A stretch of DNA of 64,000 bases, from positions 2,743,001 through 2,807,000 of the forward strand of contig NC_081815.1 of the NCBI RefSeq assembly GCF_030704535.1. The letters run 5' to 3'. The notes under the pieces were generated by a model. It was not told the DNA's origin and did not search any database. It saw only the letters and a list, made by a program, of their open reading frames with translations. Below are positions 47,784 to 59,974 of the stretch, piece after piece; positions within the stretch are counted from its first letter, which is position 1; every line of letters begins with the position of its first letter. This DNA is from Vitis vinifera (taxonomy: Eukaryota; Streptophyta; Magnoliopsida; Vitales; Vitaceae). The position numbers and the translations under genes are program-made.

Positions 47784-50700
47784 ATGAAAAAAAAAATAGG
47801 AAAAAAACCTAGAACATGAAGAGTCATATGAGAGCATGGGGTTGTGATCCAAAAATCTCTTTACAAACATTCATTCTTTGAGAGTTTCATGTAATGAAAT
47901 GATGTAAAATGCATTGAATCCACAAACCCACATGAAAAGTTTGAAGCCTCTACAGTCTACTCATCCTCATCCACCCTCCATCCAACTTTAAATGGTCCCT
48001 CTCAATTGTTTGTTTGCACTGCATTTATGTATTTCCTGTATTTATTTCATGGAATTGACTCATAGCTATATTTCCCATCTAATCTTGTGTTATATATAGA
48101 AATCAATTATCAGACATTAAACAAAATTTATATCTAAACTAAAAAAATTTAATTACATTTAACATGTTTATCTCGAATTAATTTTTTATTTTTTATTGAA
48201 AATTTTACAAAATAATAAAGAAGTAAAAATAAAAATTTATTGTAATAACTTATATGCACTTATATTATATTTTTAAAATTTCAGATAATAATTTATTTTA
48301 ATATCTCAAAGTTTTTAAATAATTTTTAAAAATTATGGTTAATTTCACACAAATCTTAGAGGTTTTGTATAAATATACTTAGCCACTATTAGTTTTAAAT
48401 TTATTTTAATTAGCACCTCCGTATAAATTTATTTTATTTATAAAATTTAGTTTTTGGAGAGATTTTATGCAAATAGATTTTAAATAGGTGTATTTAATGG
48501 TTCTCTTAAGTGATTACAACAGGAGAATACATTTCACTCACCTCTTATAAAATTTGTGTTAAATATATTTTATTAAATGACTTTCTTATTTTAAATCATA
48601 CATCCAAAAAATTTCAAAATAACGATGATAGAATGTATTTAACCCGAATTTTGGGAAGTACGTGAAATTATTAGTGTCTCGTATTGATAATAGGCAATAA
48701 TTGAGATTTTGAAAAAATAAAATACAACAATGTTAAAAAATATTTTTTAAAATTCGACATTTGAAACTATTTCTAAATCCAATTTCAAGAAATTCAATTT
48801 TGTTTTTTTGAAGAGATAACTTTCAATTGAAAGGACAATTTTTAATAGGCATTGTAAAAAAAATTTATAAATTAAAAAGTAGTTTTTAAAAATGTTATAT
48901 TTTAATAAATATTATTTATTTATTTTTTATTTTTTTCAAAAAACCGGCAATAGCCAATAGCACATAGAAGCAACACTCCCTTGTGTCCCTTATTTTATAG
49001 GACTATCCTCACATGGAAAAGGGCAGTGTAGGACATGTTCCATCTGGGCACCACACATGGGCAGTGGCAGAGACCCACCCACCCCTCCTTTCCAAAGGGG
49101 CTCGAGGGGCTTAGTGCTTATCTCAAAACAGAAAGAAAAAAAAGGCAACAAAGCCCACACCCCATTTTCCAGAGCGTGAGAGAAACGCCCCCAACCACAA
49201 AAAGTGGCTGAAAAACAAAAGACCATACACAAAATACAAAAACATATTGGCAAGTTGGCACAAACCCATTTGATGGTGGGGGTGCAAAGGAGCAAGTCAC
49301 ATCACCTCTGAGAGGGGTGGCCGGGGGAGGCCACTTTCACAAGGCAACTGAGCCCTTAGCTTATAATATATTTTGATTGGACCATCTAGAAAGGGAAAAC
49401 TGAAAACTGAAAAGTGGTATTTAATTATTTTTATTAATAAATAAATTGGACCCATCTTTGGAGGGACCGGACTCCACACCAATCTTTCTGGGAACTTGGT
49501 GGGGGAACTTTTCATTGTTTCTCTACTCAAACTGCCATGTATTTTCCCCTAGTGTTGAGTCTACATGTCATATTGCTTTCAAACATTTTGGTTTGGTTTG
49601 CCTTATTTTGACCACACCCCAAAAGTGATAAGATGAGGAAAATGGAATGAAGTTCTCCACTCATCTTCCGTTCTCCTTTTAGGTATAATTACACTACTTG
49701 GACGATCAAATCTAAATCCAATTTGGATGGATTTTTACCATCATTTTAATACTCAGATTTGATCTATGATGATTTTTTTCAATCATTATTCAATTTGCTT
49801 TGGACTTGAACCAAGATTTTGAAAACCCAAATCTAACAAATCCAATTTGACATTTAAAATTTATATCATATAACTATGTCATGTACTTTTTTTATTTAAA
49901 AAGAAAACTATAAATTAATTTTTTATATAAAAATATCTATAAAAAAATTATTAATGAATTTTGAATCGTACAACTTCATCGATCATCAACCTAAATCTAA
50001 TTCAACCAATCAGATTGAATTTAAGTTCATTATTTTTTAATTCAAGTTAGGCTCAAGTTTACCGATCCAATCTAGTTAAGTTACAACCCATTGTCGCCCC
50101 AAGATTTAATTGTATACTTTTTTTCTTAATGCATTTTAGGGTAGACATCAATGTTTCTTTTCCCCTCCTCTTTTCTAATAAAGAAAAATGGTCTCTCAAC
50201 AACCAAAGTTGGAAGGTGTGGATATGAATGGGTTGGTTTGGCTTAGATGGGTATTTGGATCCTTAAAAGGGAACAGAGGAACAGTTGGAGGACAAGCATG
50301 GAAGTGCATCCCAAAAGTATCAATAATAGAGGGCACTTTTTCTATTCCAACATGATAACACCATAATGTATAGGTATATAAGGTGGGTTTGGCAGAACCG
50401 CAGAAGTGGACCGCACCCAATTCAATTCAAATGGATCACCTTTGACTGGACTCAAGATTTTTATGATTAGGTAAATAGAACTTAATTATTAAATAAAACT
50501 CACATGTATAAATATAAAAAATACCGAAAATATCAAAAGAAAAGGGCATATCCCCTTGTCCATGCAGTGATAATTAATCACCAAGCAATATGTCAACAGT
50601 TCAACAATTTTCAAGCTTCATGCATAAATTGAGATTGGCATACGGACTTTCCTGCAAAAGTTTTGATCTTAAAATCAGCTTGTTAAACTTAAATGCGGTT

Positions 50701-51008
50701 GCTGATTGAACATGAGTTTTCCTTGACAGGGAATGATTTCTTCAAAAAGAGCAAAAAGAATAAATAAATAAGCAGAAAATTAATATTGTCTACTTTCTAC
50801 AATGCTGCCCAACTACAGGGAAGGAGATGCTTAAACGATGGTTATTGTAATAGTTGGGATTATTTTATCGACAAAGATGGCATTGATACACTCTGAGATG
50901 GACTCTTTGGAAGAATCATCCTGGCCAGAAGTAAGGTTTGAGTTGATCAAACCATTCTAGCTCCCGATCCGTCCTTGCAGACTTTGGTATAGTGACATTC
51001 CAAAGTAC

Positions 51009-52724
51009 TCAATCCAATTCCTTGAGGAAATCAATATTATCAACAAAAACCTGGAGAAAATATGAGAGGAGAGATATCAAGATATCAAACCGAAGCAATT
51101 ATATAAAGATGACTAATCAATTATTTAAAGATGGTTATTAGAAAAGAAAAGATAGCACCAGGGGTTTGATATTTCTCGCGAGATAATTGGACTCCATAAT
51201 ACAAGACTTAAAAATAAAGATTTGATAGCAGAATGCATGTTGTAATAGAAGTTTTAGCATAGCTAAATGGCACACTTCCAACATCTCAACACTTCAAGAA
51301 AAAACCATTGCTCAACTATACTTCCAATATGACAAACAGAAAAATCATAAGCAATCCTTATCATGGCCATGGAGTGCGAAAAAGACAGGGTAGAAAAAGA
51401 CATAGTGATCAATTTAAAGTACATCACGATACAAGAAGTTTGGCTGAATCTTTTGAGTACTGATCTAAACTTCAATACTCACAAGCAGGTGGTCAAACAA
51501 TCCATTTTCGATCCAAGTTTGAATTATTTTCTTTTCTCATCATTTTTCTTTTACTGGGGTCCATCGGAAAAAATAATACAATAGTCCCTACTGAATATCA
51601 AGGGGTAGTCCTCCTCCACAGGACCAAGCCCTCCTAATTTCCCAAACCCTTGTGAAAGCAGAATTTGATCCCCAAGTCTCCAATACAACTACATTTGAGT
51701 TTTTACAATTGTCAGTGGTTTTTCTCCACCTAAATCCCATAACTCGGTTTTCTAGCATACATGCAATGGTGCATCTTTGGAGGACATTTTACCTGTTCAT
51801 CAAAGTTGCCTCAAGCACCTAAACCCATTATAAAAATACTAAGGTGGTGTTTGGTTTTTTTTTTTACTTAAAAGTTGAGTGCAATGTACCTTCAGACTTC
51901 AGGTTATTTGTTTTTAATTTTTTTTTTTCTACTCATTACTTTTTAAATTTTTTTGATTGAATAGAAAAAGTTAAAATATTTGGTTTTTTTGAAAAATGAC
52001 TTTTTGAAACAACCAAAACACAATTTGAGCACAACTTTCAGCCTATTAATACCCAATACTTAATAAAATAATAAAAAAACAAACAACTTAATATTTAATA
52101 CTATTAAGTTGTATTTAAAGTTAAGCTAAATTAAGTTATATTTAAATTTAAGTAAAAAAACACAAACTCCAGCTTCAACATCTGACTTACCTTCTAGAAC
52201 TCTTATGTGGTGTAAGCAAATTAACAGTGCAATGTGTTCATGAAGTTTCTTGTGAAAAGTAAAAATTCTCAGACACAAAACACAAAAGCATAAACTTTTT
52301 AAAAGCCATACCGACTTCCAACCATCAGGATCCACGCATGCAGTAATCTTGGTGTTAATGCCAGGTAATGGTCCAGGTTCTCGGGTAATCTTCCCACCAG
52401 AGAGTTTAATAGCTTCTGCAGTTTTATAGACATCATCTGTGCCGATTGCAATCTGTCAAGACACGAGAAATCAGTTGCTTCATTTGGTTCCCAGAAAATG
52501 GGTCTAGCACTGTGCATCCAATCCAGAATCAATGTCATGCTGTCATGCATGCCCACAACAGAAAAATGTTTCAAGATGGATTTCAGGGAAAACTAAAAAG
52601 AGGGAAGGTTTCCACCTGAGCATAACCATTTCCTTTGTCATATTCAGAGACCCCATAGTTGTAAGTCAGCTCCAGAACAGCATTTTTATCTTCAGGACCA
52701 TAGCCCATCATTGCTATTGTATAC

Positions 52725-52777
<53 letters not shown>

Positions 52778-55700
52778 GGTTGGGGACCACAAGTTAGTGT
52801 CAACCTAATAGAGATGCAGAATCAGACTAACCACCAAATGCTAACATGAAACACATTTGGAATAATTGAACAATGGTACAACAATCTAAGGATTGAGAAG
52901 GAATAATTTGGAATTCAGAAATTACCACAGCTAGAACACCCAAAAAAGGAAAAATAAAATAAAATAAAATGAAAGGAAAAAAAGAAGTCCAAGAAGCCAG
53001 TAGTGGTGACAAAAAAAGAAGTCAGAGCTCCGGGCAAAAAAGTTGGACTGGAAAACAAGAGTTGCCATTTTCTTTTCTACGAAGAAAAGTAAATACATCC
53101 AGATAATAAACAGTGTCTACAGATAATATACCATTTATAGAAATCATTTCTGCATGCATCAACAAGTTGGTGTGACATGTATACATCCACTGGCTTGTTG
53201 AAGGCCTTATTCTGGAAACCAGAGGAGTTTGGTCCAAAAACCAGTAACAGCCCAAGAGAATGGGCACATCAGCAAGGCCCCACAAAGGCCAATCAAAACA
53301 ATCTAGAATCCCAACCCTCACAACCTTGGGTATTGATAAGTGCATCCAAAATCGACATAAGAAAGTACAAGGCAATTGATGATCTAATGAAAGATGAGAT
53401 ACCTTGTACTCAGGATTATCTCTTTTACGGAGAAGCTCCATGCCAAAAGCCTAAAAAACAAATAGAGGTACATAATCAAAACTTTATGAAATGCAGAACA
53501 GAGCAAAGTAAATAAAATATTAGCAATAGAACAGCTTATCGCCAAAAGTATGCCCTTTCTCAATCTTGCCTAAGGCAACTCTCACCTTCTCGTAAAAATT
53601 TATGGAACGATCAAGATCACCAACTCGAAGCATAACTTGACACAATGGCTCAGGTGTAGGTCCCCTTTCCAAAAGTTCAAACTTATAGCCATCAGGATCT
53701 TCAATAAAAGCAATAACTGTACTGCCACCTTTAACAGGACCAGGTTCCCGGGTTACTTTGCCACCCTTAGCCTTTATGAGATCCACAGTCTTAGTAACCT
53801 ACAGTCAGAAGAGAAATTAAATCAAGACCCTATTACATGTCTGTGAGTACCAATAGTGCAACAATTTATTTTTATTTATTTTTGGATAAGCAAATGGCAA
53901 TAGTATTAATAAAAAGTGCCAAAAGGGGTGCACCAAATTACACACAATGTATACAACGGCCACCAAAGAGTGCCAAAAAGAATAAGGAAAACAAAATACG
54001 CCCTCCCTCAATCCAACCCCAACCAATCAATGAAATCGACTAAGGACAATAGTACAACAATAGATCTAGGACATTATCCAAAGTATAGGTTTTACAAAAA
54101 ATTATAGGTCTATGATTTCAGGAGCCCATTATTGCGAGAGCTTACAAGATCACATTATGCATAGATGTGCTCCTATTTAAAATAATAAATAAAAGCAATC
54201 TCATGCAGCACAATTCATTCAGGTGCAGAAAGTGTTTTGAAAAGAAAATCTGCTGATGAAGAAAAATAAGTTGATATTCCGTGACTCAACCTTGAAGATA
54301 TGTTGCCAAAAACAGATACTAGAAAAAGAAGCACTTACCAATATTAATGTATGAATAGAGACGGTTAAGAAAACATACACAAAATTTAAGGAATTGAACT
54401 TACATCCTCAACTGCAATACCAAAATGGCCAAAACCAGCTCCAATATCATACTTGTCAACTCCATAATCTGGTAGCACGATTAAACAAAAATCTATGAGA
54501 CACCGTTTAGTCTAGAGAGGTTTACTAATAAGTCCATGAACATACAAAGTACAGTGCATGTTTAGCAATCTCCAAAAGATTTATATGAAGTTCTAGATTC
54601 AATGACATGCTGACAAAATAAAAAAAAAGTGAAACGATTAGTTTACTGTATGTGAGTTCAATAACAAAGTGCGAATCTTCTGGCCCATATCCAAGAAAGG
54701 CATTTGTGTATCTTTCCTCTGGTATGTCTCGCCTTCGCAAAAGCTTCATCCCTAGGCACTCTGTGTAGAATCTGCAATAGCCAGACATAAATTTTGATCA
54801 AATCCTCGTCTTCAGAATAAATGAAAAAAAAAAAAAGCGCAAGATCAGCAAAGCAGCCCATGGTGTTTCAATAGATATACTTTATGGTCCTATCCAAATC
54901 CCCAACACGATACACAACATGGAGCATTCTTCGCTTGTCCTTCTTCACCCACTCTAGAACATTTTCTTGGGCAGCACTAGTGCTTGCGTGAGCAATATTT
55001 CCGGTTGCATTAAATCCCATGGCATTGCCCTCTCCTCCTCTTAACAATTTAGAAGCATTTAGACCAAAAATTTGGGACTGCGGAATAGCTGGATAACAAA
55101 ACAAAATCATCAAGTCTTTGAAGAATTCATAGCAGTACCATCTCAAGCATCAAACAGTATTTTCAAATGAAATGCATGTTAGGAGACCTAGAACCTCCAA
55201 CAATTACAACCTCCAGGATGGGAGCCTCAAAATAGAAGTCTTAGTCCTCAAAATTCTTCAATCAATTATTAAAATTAATTATAACAGATACACAACTCAA
55301 CTGTCAGACTGATAGAATGTAATTTATATCAGCTACAATGCAACATATCATCTCTGAAACAGCAATATAAATATTTCAATGCAAATCAGAAACATGATAT
55401 TTGTCATTATGAAATAAAGCCCAAAAGAAAACTAGGTTAAACTAGAAAACCTATTTAAAAGGAATAAGAAAATGGCAATATAAGGGAAAAAGAATAAAAT
55501 GAGTACACTAATGCTAAAATAGTACTTCTGTTTTGTGAATGTAATGCATGTTGGTTAAGCAAGTCGAAAACTGAGAGGTGGAACGCTCTGGCTATTGATT
55601 TACTCAGATAGCTTCAACTTAGCTCAAGCTGAAATATTGATATTAAGGCTTCAAGCTTGGTTTTGGCTGAGTACAAGCTTATACACTAGCCTGGCTCAGT

Positions 55701-58700
55701 ACACTAATTGAATATATAACACTTGCGTTTATAGAGATACCCAAAAACTCCTACATCGCTATTAGGGCTGCTCACTTTTATATGACTTAGCTTTGCTATC
55801 ACTCTGTCGGTCTAGTGGTATTCCTATCATACCTTAATTCCAATTATCTAATGCTAGATGCTTCACTAGAAGCTTTGCCAAAAGCAAGCAAGACAGGATT
55901 CATAGACAAGACTCCTCCACATTTGTCAACTTACAAGCTCGTGCGATGCTCACCCTATCTATAAGTTGAAAATTATATTGCTATGCAACAAAAATTATGT
56001 AGGAGGCTGCTCATAAATATCATCGATCTCATAAGTATCATACCAAATCCTATCAATCAAATCACTTTTTCAAGAAATTCGAGACGTCTTAGTCATATAA
56101 GTTAAGAGATCTATTTTTTAATATATTCTCCTAATTTACCTATAAAAAAATAAAAATAAAAAGTAAAAAGATTTATTCATTGATAAGAAAAAAGGAAAAA
56201 TGTGAATGGTGATTGGATTGGTAATAAAATAAAATTTTGGGTTAGAAACAGTGATTCAATTGATGATAAAGAAAGAAATCTAGGGATTCATTAATTAATA
56301 ATTAATACATTAATGAATAACATTAATGTCGGGTTGGGGCTTTCTGCCTTGTTATCAAAAAAAGGCTTTTTGCCTTGGACTAGCACAAGGCTTAGTCAAG
56401 TAGAATTGGGTTGCACTGCTTGATGTTCCGAATCTTCCGATTGAAAACATATCAGTGGGGCCATGCTGGTACGACTGAATATGCGTTAGAAAGGTCAATC
56501 CCTCCCCTATAGCACCAAAGCAAACTAGGCCAAACTTCTACTAGCCCGCCATAGTAGTTAAAAGCTTACGATACATGATATGATACAATGATACGATACA
56601 TTTTTTATGAAAATCAATACGTATCGCAATCTGTATTTTATTTTAAAAGAATAAGATACATACAAGATACAATACATGATATTACGATACAACAAAACGA
56701 TACGTGATATTACGATGCAATGATACATACATCTTTAACTATTTTTCATGATTTAAAAAAAAAATCAAATTATTATTATTATTTAAATAATTTATTATAT
56801 TAATTGTTTAAAATATACTAAAAGGTTAAAAATTGATCATAAAAATGAGAAATAGGTAAAATAGTCTTATATGAAAAGCTACATTCTTGTTGTCAAGTAT
56901 TATATTATAAGTCAAGTGAGTTTATTTTTAAGATGAATATTGAAGAATTTTCATTTGAATGGTTTAACTGTTGACAATGAAAATGATGGTGATTAGCGAC
57001 TAAAAATTTCTACTTAATATATTAGTTTTTTTTTATTTCTTTTTTGGTGGAAAAGGAATGATAATGAGCTTGAACAACTGAAACTTTAAAGATGACACAT
57101 AAAGGCATATATATACAACACAATAAGGGCATATGTCTAGTTAGAATAAGGAACTAAAAATTGTAGCTAAAAATTGAAGAAGTTAATTTTTGTGAATTAT
57201 GTGATGAATCTATATATTAAAGTCATATTTTGTTAATTTGAACTTGTTAAAACTTTAAATTCAATGTTTTCATTTGATATGATAAAGTTTAACTCTTTAA
57301 ATCCTACTATTTTCCTTAAAATTTGGTTATATATTACTCTATACTTCATACTTTCAATAGATATGCACACATATACATTTTTTTTTAATTATTTTTTACT
57401 ATATAAAAAAACTTACGATACACAATACAGAAAAATAAAAAAACAATACAAGATACATTTTACGAGTTAACAACCATGCAGCTCGCCAACTTCCATAAAA
57501 CAATATCATGCAACATAGACCTAAGTGGTTATATTGGATCCTTGGGAACCATCAAAGTACGGCAGCCTATATTAAAACAAGAATGCCATGTCATCCAGCA
57601 GATCCTAGAAGAAGGACATCCAGAAGCTCTTCAAAGGTTGGTCTACGATCAAGAAAATCTCAGTTGAAGATGAACCGAAAGAAGTGTGTTTTTGGTGTTT
57701 TTGTAAGGGAAGTGACTTGAAATAGTGATATTCAAACTTGGTTTGGCTCAGTACACTAATTGAATATACAACACCTAAACTTATAGAGATACCCAAGAAC
57801 TCCTACATTTGAAAAGATAGATGGAAAAAATACCCTATAAATTAAAATATAAAGTAAAAAAAAAAGTGTCACATGTGTAACAAGACTGCCTTTTCAAATG
57901 CTTTAGCATGAGTAGTGAGGATTTTTGTGAAAAAACACATCAAGAATCAGTGATATAGCAGTCCTAACACTGATTCAATTCTTTGAAATTCTTTACCACA
58001 CTGATATCACATTCTTTCGGTAAATTTATTAAGGTGCCATATTACAGTCACAAAACACTTCTTTCCGGAGTTTAGTTGAGATGATAGTTGCTCAAACTTG
58101 GTTCCCTTACAAAACAACTCCCAACTCAAATCCAAAGTGTCTTGTAAGTCAGTGCACAAACCAAACATAGTAAAGAAAAAAAAAAACTCATGTAGTCATA
58201 CTAGCCCACTGCTCAAAAGCGAAGTGGGTCTTGGGGTATTAGATTTGAGGCTCAAACTGACTTCCACACTCAGGCAAATTAGCAAGAATCCATCGTCTAC
58301 AATGAAACATCTACAGAAATTGAATGGCTCCATTTTTCCTTACATAACATTTGAAGATCCAGAATACAAATCCATCATCTATAATTGGAACATCCAAAAA
58401 AATGCAAATCTTTACTACAACCAATGCCATACAATCAGTCGTAGAATTCCATGAAAAGTGTAGGAGTCTAAGACACAATAAACCAATTCAATTTCCACAG
58501 GAGAAACATTTTGACCGATCCTGATTCTATTCCTCGTGTAACCAAAAATTATCTTCTTTATTCTTCCAGGTTGATTAAGGCAAAACATAAAAATTCTATC
58601 CAATAAAATCTTTAAAAAAAAACAAAAACAAAAACAAACAAAAAATGACAAAAATCCAGAATTGTCCATTGCCGATTGAGCAACACAAAATAAAAATAAA

Positions 58701-58888
58701 ATAAAAGAAGAAGAAAAACAAAATTCTAGGGCATGGAATGAAGATTTACCGCTGCCGACGTGTAGCGAAGTGACCGTTCGAGAAATATTGAATGTGGAAA
58801 GCGGAAAACCAAGTCGAGAAGAAGTAGAAAATCCGAAAGAGGAAAGAGAAGGTCGAAACGACGTCGCCATGGGGATTATCCTCACCAT
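51009..58888 (-). CDS. Glyoxalase I (lactoylglutathione lyase), two-domain, plastid-targeted
   Basis: Nine exons (58888-58750, 55088-54881, 54771-54647, 54468-54404, 53798-53586, 53450-53403, 52723-52616, 52452-52312, 51050-51009) join in frame to 362 residues. It matches Arabidopsis At1g67280 from the start MVRIIPMA to the end NIDFLKELD. It isomerises the methylglyoxal-glutathione hemithioacetal to S-lactoylglutathione, the first step of methylglyoxal detoxification. Residues 1 to about 80 are a Ser-rich transit peptide. Two tandem glyoxalase folds follow. Likely metal ligands are visible in the first (His103 of MLHVVYRV; Glu of FVIELTYNYG) and in the second (Gln of CQVMLRV; Glu of VLELTYNYG), plus the conserved [12 protein letters not shown] and REPGP loops. 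Intron 1 (3.7 kb) carries several repeats. The acceptor of exon 7 abuts a (GA)n microsatellite. No frame defect is seen. Confidence 0.94.
51842..52170. repeat. hAT-like MITE in the last intron of glyoxalase I
   Basis: The left end GGTGGTGTTTGG with a long T run and ACTTAAAA is mirrored at the right by TAAGTAAAAAAACACAAAC. The interior ACTTAA/TTAAGT content matches the elements at 11155 and 34718. Confidence 0.45.
52728..52771. repeat. (GA)n microsatellite forming the polypyrimidine tract of glyoxalase I intron 6
   Basis: About 21 GA units on the + strand read as (CT)n on the gene strand and run straight into the CACAG acceptor of exon 7 (first base 52723). Confidence 0.95.
53868..54060 (-). 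repeat. LINE 3'-end/SINE-like fragment (copy 2)
   Basis: A T-rich start, then GGATAAGCAAATGGCAATAG, AAAAGTGCCAAAAGGGGTG and ACACAATGTATACAA. It resembles the fragment at 43618-43745. It lies in an intron of glyoxalase I (between exons 4 and 5). Confidence 0.4.
55691..55756. repeat. Direct repeat copy A in glyoxalase I intron 1
   Basis: GGCTCAGTACACTAATTGAA, then TATAGAGATACCCAAAAACT, then CCTACAT. The partner copy is at 57744-57808, with about 90% identity by eye. Confidence 0.75.
56551..57478. mobile_element. MULE-like MITE rich in GATAC
   Basis: About 928 bp. Ends ATAGTAGTTAA at the left and, reversed, (C)ATGGTTGTTAA at the right form short imperfect inverted repeats. Flanks TAGCCCGCC (56542-56550) and CAGCTCGCC (57479-57487) match at 7 of 9 positions, as expected of an aged 9-bp Mutator-type target duplication. 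Subterminal GATACA/GATACG repeats crowd both ends. No transposase frame is present. Confidence 0.5.
57744..57808. repeat. Direct repeat copy B in glyoxalase I intron 1
   Basis: Partner of 55691-55756 in the same orientation, 2.05 kb away. The MULE-like element lies between the two copies. Confidence 0.75.
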
Positions 58889-59974
58889 CTCTCCTACCTC
58901 CTCTGCCTTCTCTCACTTGAATTTTCCTACGAGTATCAAGTATGTGCGTCTGGACACTGGCGAGAGCGTCCGAGGTTCTGATAATATCGGCGCTGTTTGG
59001 AAACAAGGAATGAGAATAAAAAAAGAGCAAGGTGGAGTGAGCTTATAGGGGTTTTAATTTCCCGACTCCGATGCCGTGCCACGAGAGCGAGACTCACGAG
59101 GGTTTTACCGGGCCTGTTTGTTTCTATCTTGATCATATTCCTGCTGTGGACAGGAAACTCCTCGATTGTGATTGGTTGTCCTAGATGAAGTGGACTGTGA
59201 AAGTATTAGACTAGCTCATTCCAAGCCCACCTGTCCAGCCCAACATTTCATCAATCAATCTATATATTAAAAAATAAATATTATTACTAATGTTCATAAG
59301 CCCAAATCCTTTATAAATTAATATGATAATATTTAAAATTGCTCAAACAATCTAAAAGTTATAAACTTATGCTATAATTAATAAAGTGATAAAAAAAAAA
59401 AAAAAAGTAAAATAAAACAACCGGATGGATGTTATATCGGGTTGAATTAATTTGGGTTGCAATCATCAAATCCTTATCCAACTCAAATTCTAAAAAAATA
59501 TGTTTTACTCAAATAAAATGTTAAGGTGCAATAATGGTATTTATAAAATAAAATATATCATAGACTCGAAAAATAGTCAATTTTTCATATAAATATCATT
59601 TAATATTTAGATTATTTTAATATAAATTATAGAAAAAAATATATATATATATATATATTTTACGGGAAATAAAGATGGAGGATACTTTTATAAAAAAGTT
59701 AAAAACAAGTCATTTTTGGGCTAAGTATCCCAAAAATTATATTTGTAAATATGAGATATTTCATCATTTCATCAACTAACCATAATTATTATTATTTATT
59801 TATTTATTTATTTTTTTCATATCCAATTTTAATGTAAAAATTGATTTCCAAAAACATTAAACCCTAGCACACCAGACTCGTGGCTTCCCGTTCAAAACCG
59901 CCCAGCTATTTCACTGTAATTTTCTCTCATTTTCTCTCCTTTCCTTGCTTCCATACAACCGGAAGGGAGGAAAA
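58889..59974. promoter_or_regulatory. Divergent spacer between glyoxalase I and the RNA methyltransferase
   Basis: 1086 bp separate the two start codons, which point away from each other, so this holds both promoters. The left part (58900-59190) is GC-balanced. The right part is AT-rich with an (AT)n run at 59640-59660. No coding exon is supported. Confidence 0.5.

Larger units (their letters stand above)
46441..51008. other. Intergenic DNA between the phosphatase-kinase and glyoxalase I genes
   Basis: Mostly AT-rich, with the inverted-repeat element at 46995-47690 and an (AT)n run. The stretch 48950-49620 is less AT-rich and has frames of up to 101 codons, but none resembles a known protein. 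The 3' UTR of glyoxalase I lies at the right end. Confidence 0.5.

Noticed and set aside
48990-49295. 101-codon cysteine- and phenylalanine-rich frame
   Set aside because: No recognisable motif, signal or partner exon. Two overlapping frames in the same stretch look equally good, as expected by chance.
56338-56540. Organelle-derived insert in glyoxalase I intron 1
   Set aside because: The GC-balanced stretch with GGGGCCATGCTGGTACGACT looked like plastid or mitochondrial DNA, but I could not tie it to any organelle gene; a dispersed repeat is as likely.
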